From the NCBI GenBank assembly GCA_004764695.1, contig SMSO01000032.1, positions 5,207,483-5,271,482 on the forward strand: a DNA stretch of 64,000 nt. Reading direction: 5' to 3'. How positions within the stretch are numbered: the first letter of the stretch is position 1; each line of letters begins with the position of its first letter. This document shows, piece by piece, positions 34,109-44,643 of the stretch. This stretch comes from Schizochytrium sp. TIO01. Lineage: Eukaryota; Sar; Bigyra; Thraustochytrida; Thraustochytriidae. The position numbers were made by a program, and so were the translations under genes. The notes under the pieces were generated by a model, which was not told where the DNA came from, made no database searches, and saw only the letters and a program-made list of their open reading frames with translations.

Positions 34109-35131
34109 CTACGCAGATACTGTGTGGTATTGCTGCATGCAAAAAGATAAAAATGCGCGCAGCTGAAGGTCTTCGTTTGCTCCATCCTCAATTGCTTTGT
34201 CCACTTCACCAAGTCTCACCATAATGTTCGCCTTCTTGTCATCTGTAAAGCTCTCATCAGTCGTGTCTAGCAAGCGCTCTTGGAAACGACGAATCAACGC
34301 ACTAAGAGCAAAACCCTCTGCCTGGAGTTCATCCGCGCAGGTGACAACATCAGCAAAACGCTTAGACTGAATGGCAGACCAAATTTTGTCCATGAACTCC
34401 TCCGGTGGAACGCCGGCAGTTTCTACAATGCTCTCTACGGTAATGCGGCCTTGGTTGTACTCTGATGAACTCTGCAAAAGAGTAATTCCCGAACGCATAT
34501 CACCCTTTGAAACATCGACGAGGGCTTCCATGGCTTCATCCTCAACAGTGAGCTGCTCCGCTGCAGCCACCTCACGAATCTTTGCCGTAAATGACTCCTT
34601 AGAGAGTGGCTGGAATCGGAACTTTGCGCAACGAGAGGCCAGTGGCTCGATAATGCGACTCACGTAGTTACAAATAAGACAAAAACGCGTCACGCGGGTA
34701 TACAATTCCATGGTCCGACGCAGTGCGCTCTGAGCATCTTCTGACATTGAGTCAGCTTCATCAAGAATGATAAGCTTGAAGGGAGGTAGCTTCTTTCCGT
34801 TCAGGGTCGCAGTTCCCACAGAAGTCGAAGCAAAACCTTTCACCTTCTCGCGAACTACCGAAATACCACGCTCATCAGAAGCGTTAAGCTCAAGCACGCG
34901 TTTTTTGTACTCAACAGGACCAAAGATTTGCTTGGCCACTGCCAGAATTGTAGATGTCTTACCAGTTCCAGGGGGTCCATAGAAGAGCAAATGAGGAAGT
35001 CTTCCGGTTTCGATTGAAGACCTTAGAGCAGCGATCACCTCGTCTTGGTGAGAAACCTCATCTACAGTGCGCGGGCGGTACTTCTCTACCCATGGAATCA
35101 GCCGCTCGGGTGTCGCATCGGCATCCGCCAT
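34109..35131 (-). CDS. RFC4: Replication factor C small subunit (RFC4-type clamp loader ATPase)
   Basis: A 340-residue single-exon AAA+ protein of the pentameric RFC complex, which loads the PCNA clamp onto primed DNA in the nucleus. ATG 35131 (A at -3) is used; an in-frame TTG five codons upstream is ignored. RFC boxes are visible: PWVEKYRP (13-20), Walker A GPPGTGKT (52-59), ELNASDERGI (81-90), Walker B LDEAD (123-127), RRTME (138-142), FCLICNYVSRIIEPL and the arginine-finger SRC (166-168). The C-terminal collar domain ends with VDKAIEDGANEDLQL. ERGISVVREKVKGFA and ADGAxExLQL-type features match human RFC4 (yeast Rfc2) better than the other small subunits. Length is normal for the family and nothing is missing. 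Confidence 0.95.
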   Translation of the reverse strand: MADADATPERLIPWVEKYRPRTVDEVSHQDEVIAALRSSIETGRLPHLLFYGPPGTGKTSTILAVAKQIFGPVEYKKRVLELNASDERGISVVREKVKGFASTSVGTATLNGKKLPPFKLIILDEADSMSEDAQSALRRTMELYTRVTRFCLICNYVSRIIEPLASRCAKFRFQPLSKESFTAKIREVAAAEQLTVEDEAMEALVDVSKGDMRSGITLLQSSSEYNQGRITVESIVETAGVPPEEFMDKIWSAIQSKRFADVVTCADELQAEGFALSALIRRFQERLLDTTDESFTDDKKANIMVRLGEVDKAIEDGANEDLQLRAFLSFCMQQYHTVSA

Positions 35132-36923
35132 CTTACTCCTTCTCAAATATCAAACCAAAAGCAAAGCTGCTAAGCGAGGCTTACGCACGTTAATCTAATG
35201 GCAGCGGTCAGGGCGTTGCTATCGCGCCCCTGGTACTGGGCGTTTTGATTAGTGCTGCTGAAGCAGATGGTGGATTGCTTTGGATGGCCTTGTTAATCTA
35301 TGATGAAGTTGTGACGCTGGTGTTTTGACCTAACGGCCGGGAAGAGGAACGGTTGAATAGAACGGAACACCTCACCTGATGTGTTCTTTTCGCGCGTTCA
35401 ATTTATAGCGAGTCAAAAGAACAACTGCCATGAAGTTAAACTCGAGTTTAAAGATAATAGTGCAAGCAGCTGGACTTCATGCGAAGGATGCGGAGAGCGT
35501 AATCAACTCAGGGAATCTCAAAAGACCTGAGGAGTAACTTCGGTTCATCAGTATTTATTAAAGCCGAGGGTTAAGTCACTTTTTCATCATTATTTATTAA
35601 ATAGCGCTTTAGCAAGAGACATGAACTAGCTTGCCTGCTTCGCGAGTGCTTTGACGACAGTGCGCAGTCATCCCCTTCTAAATTTCTTCAGCAGATTGCC
35701 CTCTCGTACGAAGGTGGCACCAGCGTCAAAAGCTCCATATTTGAGGATAGGTTGCCAAATTCTTGTCCATTCCATGTATGTTCCTTACCCCTGTCCGTAT
35801 ATCCGATCCCATGGCAACAACCTTCACTACACTTTGCAAGATGCAAGATATGTGTTTCCCCGTCGCTCCTGGACCCTTCAGCGGATCTCCAGCCTCAAGG
35901 TAACGAGTCAACCTTATCCTAGTTCGCATTTTGATGTGCAGTCTTCGCAGGGGCCACCGCCAACTTGAAGAGCGTTTTCCAAGCCGAGCGAGCTTGCTCA
36001 GGAATCTATCCTTGCGTTCAACTCAATGATCACAGCGTTCTCGATCCCGGTTCGGTCGATCCAACTATCTAATGCACGAGACCTTATCTTGAGGCGGTTC
36101 AGCTTCACTCGGGCATACCCTGAAGTTCTTTCTGTCCATGTCACGCCACCGAAGCAACGGCTGCCGACCTTCCAAGTCAAAATCGCTACCGTCCTCTGCC
36201 GCATCATCTTCGGCAGAGACCTTGAAAGCCGCCGAAGCCACGGTCCGGATCCCTCGCCGGGCTCTGCCTCCGCACGATGCAGGAATGAGCTCGAGGTTAG
36301 CTGTCGCCTTCGTGCCACGGGAGGCGGCGGCTGGGAAAGTTGGAGTTCCTTCTTTGGATCCTGCCACGATTCCACGACTCCACGATTCCACGATTCCACG
36401 ATTGAATGATGTTTGGTTGGATACAATCGATGAGAGCTCTGGTTGGCTGAGACTATGGGAGTTCTGGCGCTCTCGGTGCGATCTTTGGCGTACGTCTTGG
36501 AAGTTCGGGTTGGCACTACTGACATTCATTCGCTCCTTCGGATTGAAGAACGTCGTCGAGTTCGAACTTCGAGTTTGAAGCTGCTGCTTTTTGTGAGTGG
36601 GCTAAAAGGAGCACAAGGTTGAGGTGGGTGGGATCTTGGATTGACAAGGGGTATGTATGTCCACCATGGGCTAAAGGTAGGTTTGCAAGGATGGGCTGAG
36701 GATGGAATGATGGGGTTGGTAGGTACTACCTCCTACCTAGCAGTAGCTAGTAGCTTTTGTTAGGGGTTTAGAAAGGTATCTTTTCTGGTCTAGTTTGTGG
36801 CCGCTGCAGCGACTTGGAGGCCTGCAAACCCGGAATTCGAAGAATCAAAGACTTGAAGAAGAGCAGGGCCTGCTTAGATTGTGCGGAGGGAGTGCCTGGA
36901 GGGTATCGAGGCTGACTAAGAGG
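35132..36923. other. Divergent intergenic region with G+C-rich ORF-dense island
   Basis: This lies between RFC4 and the first MDR gene. Bases 36.0-36.6 kb are G+C-rich, with open frames of 127-175 codons in at least four frames on both strands. These include 36138-36578 plus (starting at ATG) and 35998-36525 minus. None shows a known domain. An 8-bp tandem repeat (CCACGATT, five units, second CCACGACT) occupies 36364-36403. Upstream sequence of the MDR gene is open in frame from 36795 but has no ATG before 36924. Confidence 0.55.
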
Positions 36924-38060
36924 ATGTCGTCCTCGATTTTTGATCGATTGAGCGAGCTGCCAACATGGGTAGCGCTGGCACCTGTGGTTGTTGGCACACT
37001 CGTGACGCTGGCAGTGAACGCAGAGTGTTATAATAGCGAGGGCAAGCGCAGACCTAAGGAAATGCTGGCAATTCAGACGACAGCCAAAGGCAAAGTGGAG
37101 CTGTGCAAGGTCCCTGTGCCTGTACCAAAGCGTGGGGAAATGCTGGTCAAGGTCAAGTATGCACCAATCAATCCCAGCGATGTGTATTGCGCTATGGACG
37201 TCTTTAACAAGGACCCTCCGTACCCACATGGTATTGGCTTTGAGGGAAGCGGAGTTGTGGTGGGTTCTGGCGGCGGCTTCATGCCGTACTGGGCAACAAA
37301 GCGTCAATGGCGCATCGCAGGGCGATCCTTATTCGGCGAGGGCAAGTTTTGGGCCGAGTATGCTGTAGTGCGTCCAGAGGATATGACGCCACTGCCTGAT
37401 AATGTCGCCCTTCGGGAAGGCTGCTTGTCCAATATCAACCCTCTTACTGCTCTTGGAATGCTTGTAGTCGCTCAGGAAGGCGGCCATAAGGCTATTGTTC
37501 ACACTGCGGCGAGTTCTACCCTTGGTTTGCAACTGATTCGCGCCGCACCGAAATTCAATGTCAAGGTGGTGGCAGTGGTGCGTGGTGATAAAAATGTGAA
37601 GGTTCTCCGCGATCAGGTTAACCACCCAGAAGATCTAATCGTGCGAACTGACGTAGATACTTTCGCCAGTGACCTGAAAAAGGCAGTGCAAAAGGTCGGT
37701 GCAACACTTGCTTTTGATGCGATCAGTGGAGATGTTGCGCGCGTGGTGTATCATGCTTTGCCAAACCGCGCTCGAATGCATACTTATGGCGAGCTTAGTG
37801 GCGAGCCCATGCCCGAAGAGTTGGTCAAGAAGGAGGACCCTAACAAGCCGTACTCGTATTATCTTGTCGGCCCTTGGCTCAATGCCGGAGGCTACTGGCG
37901 TAAGTCGAAGGTTGGTAAGTACCAATATAACTTGCTTGCTGGCGAGCTATCTTCCACTGTTGACAAAGAGTTCGCTATGAACGACCCTGCTCTCATTGAT
38001 GCCATATATGCTTACTCCAAGCATCAAAAGTCTGGCAAAATGGTGATGAAGATGCCTTAA
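36924..38060 (+). CDS. Membrane-anchored zinc-independent MDR oxidoreductase (enoyl reductase/quinone reductase-like), copy 1
   Basis: A 378-residue protein from ATG 36924 (A at -3). One N-terminal hydrophobic helix (about 14-32) is followed by a medium-chain dehydrogenase/reductase fold. The GroES-like part contains the NPSD motif (83-86) and GFEGSGVVV (105-113). The Rossmann nucleotide-binding part has HTAASSTLGLQL (193-204) and VVRGDKNV (218-225), then LAFDAISGD. Zinc ligands of alcohol dehydrogenases are absent. The arrangement resembles mitochondrial 2-enoyl thioester reductase (MECR) and NADPH:quinone reductases, so an NAD(P)H-dependent reductase is expected; the substrate is unknown. 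It is clearly paralogous to the gene at 40750 over its whole length, including the membrane anchor. Two small hairpins follow the stop (38059-38073 and 38097-38111). Confidence 0.88.
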   Translation: MSSSIFDRLSELPTWVALAPVVVGTLVTLAVNAECYNSEGKRRPKEMLAIQTTAKGKVELCKVPVPVPKRGEMLVKVKYAPINPSDVYCAMDVFNKDPPYPHGIGFEGSGVVVGSGGGFMPYWATKRQWRIAGRSLFGEGKFWAEYAVVRPEDMTPLPDNVALREGCLSNINPLTALGMLVVAQEGGHKAIVHTAASSTLGLQLIRAAPKFNVKVVAVVRGDKNVKVLRDQVNHPEDLIVRTDVDTFASDLKKAVQKVGATLAFDAISGDVARVVYHALPNRARMHTYGELSGEPMPEELVKKEDPNKPYSYYLVGPWLNAGGYWRKSKVGKYQYNLLAGELSSTVDKEFAMNDPALIDAIYAYSKHQKSGKMVMKMP

Positions 38061-38111
38061 GACTTCAAGTCTTTAGCCTCCGTGCAGCTTATCTTTGATC
38101 TTTCTAAGATC
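38059..38111 (+). other. Two small hairpins at the 3' end of MDR copy 1
   Basis: AAGACTT-C-AAGTCTT (38059-38073) begins within the stop codon, and GATCTT-TCT-AAGATC (38097-38111) follows. Both stems are perfect. A role in 3'-end formation is possible but unproven. Confidence 0.45.
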
Positions 38112-40749
38112 GATGGAAACGAAAATTTGTAAGAATTTAATTCTAATCATTTTACTTTTGCACCCTCGCTCTTGACTCACGTTCGGAGGCAGAACCTTTC
38201 GAAATCACTTGAAGCTCCAATGACTTGCATATTTAATTTGCATACCAGGTTGTCCTATGCCTTACGAACCTACGCTTGTGAGAATGCTTCGGGGTATAAT
38301 TTTGTTGGACAGGTGCTCATCGATGAAGACTGACTGAAAGCTCCGTCCTTGTGAAATTGCTAGAACTTATAACCTCCGAATGGCAGGTAGTGTCTATTCC
38401 ATAGCAATATAAATGATACATTTAAATTATTTAGATCTTTGATGAGGAGTGGTGTTTGGGTGAGAAACTGGAATGCCCAAGGCTTCCAACACTACGAGTG
38501 AATCAAACCTTCAATTCAAACTATCAAAGCACTTCAACCAGGAAGATTGTCGTCTCAGCAAGTGCCCTTCGGACGCTTTTCTGTAGGCAATAGCATCTAC
38601 GGCTGAGGTTTTAGCTGCCTCACCACCGTCTACGCCGGAGTGTGCTCCGGCAAGCAAAAGAGAATCTCAAATGCCAGATAGGTTACCTACTTCCAGCGTG
38701 CCTATCCAGACGTGTGAAAACGATCGTGTTATCCTTCTGCCTCTCTCAGATGGTCAACAAGTTAACAAGACGAATCAAAATCAAGACGGTTGGAAGGATC
38801 TTTCGTCGCGGCCGTTCTAGCTTCCGCCACGCGCTCATTCACAAAGCCGAGTTTCCCCATTGGTGTAAACTAGAGAGTTGCACTTCAAAGAGACAACCTC
38901 GTAACACATCAAAGCTTTCAAGTACCCCCAAAATGCAAACGTGTAGCCGATCGTGATCCCCACGCCGCCTCCAGAGTCATGTCTTTGCGCTGCCTGTCCA
39001 CGGGCATGATTCTAAAATGTCGTTGGCTCGCGGTCTAGTTTTTAATCCAAGATTGGGCCTCAGCCGCACGTCACCGTGGGAAATGCAGTTTTGCAACTTT
39101 ATTAGTTGAGTACTAAGTGGTATCTTCCCTTTTTAAAACGTTCAATTTTATAATCTTAATTGAATTATAAAAAATTAAAAAAATTGAAAAAAGATCAAAA
39201 AATTAAAACAATGGTCTCTGCGGGGAAATTGAAGATGTTCTCACCCTGCCTCCTCTTCTTTTCACTTCGTGGTCCCACTTCTTTCTGCAGAATTGCAGCA
39301 AAGGTAGTGATCCCAAACGAGATCTGAAGTTTCCTGGCACCAGCTAATCCACATCTTCTATCTTCTTCCCAGTCAGCAAGAAGCCCACTCGAGGAGTTCG
39401 TTTCTTCCGGCCAATCCCCTAACTTCCGGGTGTGTACCTGCAAGAGTACCCGCAAATCGAGCGAATCCAAGCCATCAATAAGCCTTCGCCTCGGCGATAG
39501 GTTAATGATTGCGCGAAGACGACGCTGGGCGTAAAGCTCCTCGCCTCCGAGTTCTGCTCTGCGCTCACGCCAGACGTTCCGATTCCCGAGTGCAAGAGAG
39601 TCTGCCTCGACGACCACAACGATGGTTTCCAAACGCAAGCGACGGCCAAGGTTTACGAAGACCCTCTCAAAGGAAGCGCCTAAGCGCCGCTCCTCCACGC
39701 AACAGCTCGCCCTGTGGCCCACGTTTCTGCAAAAGGCTTCACCTGCCGTCGCGCCTGACGTCCAAGACCGCCGGGCGCCGGAGGTTTTCGCCGACCGAGG
39801 CAAGCAAGCTCTTCGAGAACTTGTCCGCAAATTCCAACTTGTCTACGCAAACTGAGCTTCTGGGAGACAGCCACCGAAAGCATCAGCTATGCGTCGAGAG
39901 TGCATTGGGCTCCGGAGACCGCAGGGATGGACGTACGTCCTGAGCAATGCACGGCTCCCAGGACCGCGCCAGCCAAGCGCCAGCCAAGCGCGTTGCACGT
40001 TTGAATGTATCCAAAACTTGGTTCAAATTCATCTTGAACGAGCACGCCAGTTCCTGACGTCCATCACCAGGCAAAACGAGCCCCGCGCAACCTGACATCT
40101 GGCACGACGATTTCTCCGCACCATCCCCGCCTTGAGGACGCGCTTCTCGGCGGGAGTCCACGCCCTGCTGGCCACGGAGAAGCTAGCTCTCGAGCCCGCC
40201 TCCATTGCGGTCTACGTGCGCCATCGCTCATCTCTGACGCATCCGCGCATTCAGAATGTTCCAAATGCGAAGCGTTCTCTTCCGAGAGCTTCTTCTGAAA
40301 GCTAGGAACTCTGGGAGAACAGAACGGTGAAGAACGGAACAGCGTTGCTACCCATTGGCTACTGCCGTCAGTAGGAGTGCGGAGGTTATAAACACTACGG
40401 TTGTAAACACTGTTAGGAATCTGTGGATGACGACGATGATAGGAATTCTTAGGAGCCAAATCTGCCCTTAGCACGGAATGATGTAGGTGAGGATGCAGAT
40501 CCCTAACTTGCGACTCACTTTAGGTCGGCAGTGATAGATTGGATAGTACGTAGGACTGGGAAGAGCTGCACCGGAGAGGAGGGCTTGCAGGACGCCTGTG
40601 GACTTTATTTAGGGAGAGAGGGGTTATTTTGGATAGTTGACTGACGATTATGATGTGATGACTTGTTTTTTGCTTGCTGGACCTGGTCGTTGACTATTGT
40701 GGTGAAATATCTATAGAACGGACTGTACTAGGTACAGAATTGTATCAAG
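38061..40749. other. Intergenic between tandem MDR genes, with G+C-rich island
   Basis: This 2.7 kb has a perfect hairpin GCCGGAG-TGTG-CTCCGGC at 38634-38651. A G+C-rich island spans about 39.2-40.5 kb, with many contradictory open frames on both strands (for example 39195-39830 minus, 39509-39943 plus, 40064-40474 minus). None contains a recognisable domain. The island ends about 270 bp before the second MDR gene, as the 36.0-36.6 kb island does relative to the first. Confidence 0.55.
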
Positions 40750-41883
40750 ATGGCGCTTGGCGTAGGATATCTTTTGGCCCTGCTGACGGTGCTTGGTGCC
40801 GCTGGCTTGGCAATTCTGGGGAATGAAATGTACTACAACCCGGATGCTGGCAAGGTGCCCACTGAAATGTGGGCCCTGCAGAGCTCTGAAGCCGGCAAGA
40901 TTAGCCTTGACCGTGTCCCGGTGCCCAAGCCTGGCAAGGGTGAGATCCTTGTCAAGGTCCACTACTCCCCGGTGAACCCGAGTGACATCTACAACGCTAT
41001 GGGCACTTCGGACTACGCTCCTAGCCGAGGCCAGTTCCCGCATTTGAACGGCCTTGAGGGCAGTGGTGTAGTTGTTGCCTCTGGCGGTGGTCCTCTCGGC
41101 TACATTTACTCCAAGCTTCAGCTTCGTGTGGCTGCTGTTTCGAACAACCTCAATGGGCAGTTCTGGTCTGAATACGCTGTGACCACCCCTGCATACGCTC
41201 TTCCTCTTCCTGGTGAGGTGGATTTGAAGCAAGGTGCATCCACCTTTGTGAACCCGCTCACTGTCCTGGGTATGCTTGAAATTGCCAACGAGGGTGGGCA
41301 CAAGGGTCTACTTCATACAGCGGCCAGTTCCTCGCTTGGTCTCCAGCTTCTTCGTGCTGCTCCGCGCTATGGTACGACTATTCTTTGTGTGGTCCGTGGC
41401 GAGAAAAATGTCAAGGCGCTGAAGGAGGTTGGTCATCCCGATGATCTCATCATTCGCTCTGACGTCGACACCTTTGAGGATGATCTTAAAAAGGCCATCG
41501 CAAAGTACGAGGTCACGCTTGCTTTTGATGCTATTGGAGGCTCCTTTAGCCGCAAGATTTACGACCTGATGCCTTCAAAGAGTATTGTTTACCAGTACGG
41601 AAAGCTTTCTGGTGAGAAATTGGACGCTGAGTTCATTGAATCCAAGAAGAACGATAAGGACAAGCCATTCAGCTTCTGGCTCGTTGGGCCTTGGATTATG
41701 GAGGGCGGTGGTTTCCGCATGGCTAAGATTGCCTTTAATTTGTACCGTATGCTTCCTAACGAGCTTGCCACCACCTTTGATCGTGAGCTCAAGATGAGTG
41801 ATGAGAATATCATTGATATCCTTTACAAGTATGCTGAGCACCAAAAGGGAGGAAAGATGGTAATCAACACCATTATGGACTAG
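40750..41883 (+). CDS. Membrane-anchored zinc-independent MDR oxidoreductase (enoyl reductase/quinone reductase-like), copy 2
   Basis: A 377-residue protein from ATG 40750 (A at -3). The N-terminal hydrophobic helix (about 4-24, MALGVGYLLALLTVLGAAGL) is followed by the same MDR fold as copy 1. Landmarks are NPSD (76-79), GLEGSGVVVASGGGP (101-115), HTAASSSLGLQL (189-200), VVRGEKNVKAL, LAFDAIGGSF and the C-terminal YKYAEHQKGGKMV. There are no catalytic zinc ligands. Both copies share an internal FW(A/S)EYAV motif and the ending KHQKSGK / EHQKGGK. Codon use is distinctly more C/G-biased at third positions than in copy 1, which suggests stronger expression. Likely an NAD(P)H-dependent reductase on a membrane face; substrate unknown. 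Confidence 0.9.
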   Translation: MALGVGYLLALLTVLGAAGLAILGNEMYYNPDAGKVPTEMWALQSSEAGKISLDRVPVPKPGKGEILVKVHYSPVNPSDIYNAMGTSDYAPSRGQFPHLNGLEGSGVVVASGGGPLGYIYSKLQLRVAAVSNNLNGQFWSEYAVTTPAYALPLPGEVDLKQGASTFVNPLTVLGMLEIANEGGHKGLLHTAASSSLGLQLLRAAPRYGTTILCVVRGEKNVKALKEVGHPDDLIIRSDVDTFEDDLKKAIAKYEVTLAFDAIGGSFSRKIYDLMPSKSIVYQYGKLSGEKLDAEFIESKKNDKDKPFSFWLVGPWIMEGGGFRMAKIAFNLYRMLPNELATTFDRELKMSDENIIDILYKYAEHQKGGKMVINTIMD

Positions 41884-43698
41884 TCAAAATAGCACATTTA
41901 TCTTTTGTAAATGAATCAATTTCCCCCCTTAAACTGCCTTTCCATGAAAATAATTAAGTTACTGCCAGTCCTCACTTTGAATGGAGTTACTTGTTGCTTT
42001 TGCTTCTTTTGCTCCAAATCCATTCATCTCTTAGAGCTTCGCAAATCATTGCTTGGTATTTGTACCAAGCACTTCCCAAGTTGAGAGAGGGACGCATCTC
42101 AATCCCACTTGAAATTCGCCGGCCAGCTTCAAGGTTCCAAAAATTTATTTGGTATGGAATTCGCGAATACCTATTCTTAGAGCCAATTCCCATGTTCCGT
42201 ATATTCACTTTGTGAAGCTTTGATGTTCTGTTTTTCAATTTTTCTACGCCGTGATTGTCTCTTCCCTTTTCCGACGCCGTGATTGTCAAGATCAAATTAC
42301 TTGACTTTCATCAGAATGGCTGGTGAAGGAAAATAAGAAAGTTCGAAGATGAAGTTGGAACTGGAAAGTCGAAGACCTATTGAGGTTTTTCGAGTAAGTG
42401 CAACACATTTTGGGACCCTGGACAGATATTTCCTTCATGAAATAATTCAATCATAACAAATGATGGCTTACCACATGCACACCTCTAAGGACAACGAAAA
42501 CTCATTTTTGCAGTTTTGTTAAATTTCAAAATGAATATGAGAAGATGCGTCAGCCTACGATCCGCGAATCGATCCCTCGCTTGAATTTATAATTGTAAGA
42601 AGCATTTTGGAAAAATTGTGTAGGGTGACTCTGAAGTTTAAATTATTTTAGGGTGGGATCCTTTCAAAATCTTCTTGGCGAAAACTGTTTCAGTTATTTT
42701 TAAATGTTTTAAAAAGAAAAAAGTCAAAGCTGGAAACTTTTAAAACGGTAGGGTGAACTAACAGCTAAGCTAAATTGAAGTTCTATGTTACGGCCTTCAG
42801 AAAAGAGTCCCTATGAATGTCTTAAGCTTTAGGGAAAGGAAAATGTAACATTTTTGTGTTTTCCTTATAGTTTGTAAGTAATCTCGCGACTTTAAGCTTC
42901 GTAAATATTGCAGAACAGGAAAGAAATCTGGTTTTTGCAAAGGGTGAAGTTCTGTGGGCGTTTTTCTAAAATTTCCCCAAGATTTTCACGCTACGAGATT
43001 AATGACGTTAAGAGATTGGGAGGAGAGAATTAGAAAAGGAAACATTATCTACTGGTTTGGGTGTCGAATGAAATTTTGAGTGCAAAGCAAACATTAATGC
43101 ACTCCCTAAGACGAAAGATGCTGGATGGAGGCGTCTTCTTGGCTCAAGCCAAGCATATTTGCATCAAAGGTACATTAGAAACATTACGTAAGCAAAGGCG
43201 ATGGAAAGACAAAAAGGAGAATGAGGAAATTTGCAAACTCAACATCAACGATAAGTGTCTGTCTGTCACAGATGGCTCGAAGATAATACAACTTAGAGCC
43301 AGCAAATGGAAAGAGAAGAATAAAAGTCTTGAAATGCAAATAAATGCATGAGAATTAAGAGGGATCGAAAAGCAAAATATACTAGCAGGAGTATTTCTGC
43401 GCAGTCAATTCGTGCAAGGGCAGGCTCTGCCCATAGAAGCAAAAGACCCAGGAGCTGTTTGTTATTTCTCCCCACTGACCACTCCAAGTGCTTACCGCCC
43501 ATGAAGAACTAGTAGGCTGATGATGGTAAGCAGATTTTGCAGCAGAGGAGATGGATGCTCCTTATTTTCGGGCGTTTATCTATATGGAATGCAACACCGA
43601 GCGAACAACGATTAGGGTGGTATAGTTGCTTGCAGGGTGGGAGTGTAAACGCAAGGGATAGCGCTCGCTATGTGTGGAAGTTAGCCTTGCGCGGCTAC
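41884..43698. other. Intergenic between convergent genes; no gene supported
   Basis: This 1.8 kb is A+T-rich. A 14-bp direct repeat ACGCCGTGATTGTC occurs at 42246-42259 and 42274-42287. The plus frame 43061-43351 is Lys/Glu-rich but has no recognisable domain and is not called. Confidence 0.55.
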
Positions 43699-44643
43699 TT
43701 AGAGGGCTCCGAGAACCTTGGCAATGAGTGCCATGCGCACGTACATACCGTTCTCCATCTGGCGAAAGTAAGCAGCGCTGGGGTAAGAGTCAACATCCTC
43801 TGCGATTTCTCCAACTCTGGGCAATGGGTGCATGATGGTGCAGGTGTTCTTGGCGCCCTGGAGAGACGCATGGTTGACAATAAAAGATCCCTGGACCTTC
43901 TCGTACTCCTCAATCGAGTCAAAGCGCTCCTTCTGGACACGAGTTACATAGAGAACGTCTGTTTCAGCAATAACCTCAGCAAGATCGGTGTACTCGTTCT
44001 GTGAAATCACAACTCCCAGCGAGGATACCATTTCCTTGACCTTCTCAGGCATCTTGAGGCCAGGCGGTGTCACATAGTTAAGCTTGACGTTGTACATAGC
44101 CAAGAGCATAGCGAGAGAGTGTGTGGTGCGTCCGTACTTAAGGTCTCCGAGCATGGTGATAGTGAGGCCCTCAACAGCTCCGCCCTGCTCGCGCATGATA
44201 GTGTACAGGTCGAGGAGCGCCTGTGTCGGGTGTTCTCCGGCGCCATCTCCAGCGTTGAGCAGGGGTTTGCGCATGTAGGAGCTGACATCCTGAACGCTTC
44301 CCTTCTCAGGGTGGCGAAGAACAAGGATATCAGAGTAGCACTCGATGCAGCGCATGGTGTCCTGGAGGGTCTCACCCTTCTTGATGGAGGAGTTCTCGCT
44401 AACGTTGATGTAGGTGCCACCAAGTCTGAGCATGGCAGTAGCGAAGGAGCAGTTTGTGCGAGTGCTAGGCTCGTAAAACACAAGGCCAAGAACCTTGTGC
44501 TTGCAGCAGTCGAGCACGCTCATGTCAGCGCCCTCGTCTCCGTTGACGGCGGCCTTGCACTTGTCGGCTGCCACGAAGAGCTCATTGATACCCTCCTTGG
44601 TAAAGTCGTGCACAGACAGCACGTGATGTCCCTTCCACGTCAT
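43699..44643 (-). CDS. pyrB: Aspartate carbamoyltransferase catalytic chain
   Basis: A 314-residue stand-alone enzyme that condenses carbamoyl phosphate with aspartate, the second step of de novo pyrimidine synthesis. Active-site motifs are intact: EPSTRT (58-63, carbamoyl-phosphate loop), KKGET (88-92), HPTQ (138-141), GDLKYGRTTHS and HPLPR (272-276). Length and sequence match bacterial catalytic chains (E. coli PyrB, 311 residues). ATG 44643 (A at -3) is the only in-frame ATG. The frame stays open for about 85 more codons upstream, encoding an Ala/Ser- and Arg-rich segment (RKRRLS, KRRRGSS). It meets a stop near 44930 without an ATG, so an N-terminal extension would need an upstream spliced exon. 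There is no CPSase or dihydroorotase domain on either side, so it is not a CAD fusion. Confidence 0.93.
   Translation of the reverse strand: MTWKGHHVLSVHDFTKEGINELFVAADKCKAAVNGDEGADMSVLDCCKHKVLGLVFYEPSTRTNCSFATAMLRLGGTYINVSENSSIKKGETLQDTMRCIECYSDILVLRHPEKGSVQDVSSYMRKPLLNAGDGAGEHPTQALLDLYTIMREQGGAVEGLTITMLGDLKYGRTTHSLAMLLAMYNVKLNYVTPPGLKMPEKVKEMVSSLGVVISQNEYTDLAEVIAETDVLYVTRVQKERFDSIEEYEKVQGSFIVNHASLQGAKNTCTIMHPLPRVGEIAEDVDSYPSAAYFRQMENGMYVRMALIAKVLGAL

Noticed and set aside
36026-36578. Possible gene in the island upstream of MDR copy 1 (for example ATG 36138 plus, or the 175-codon minus frame)
   Set aside because: Four overlapping frames on both strands are equally open, none has a domain or splice logic, and an 8-bp tandem repeat runs through them.
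39195-40474. Possible genes between the MDR copies (minus 39195-39830, plus 39509-39943)
   Set aside because: The frames are mutually exclusive, Arg/Ser-rich as expected from G+C-rich non-coding DNA, and without recognisable domains.
43537-44004. 155-codon plus-strand frame over the ATCase 3' end, and 44119-44664 plus
   Set aside because: Both are antisense shadows of a strongly conserved enzyme.
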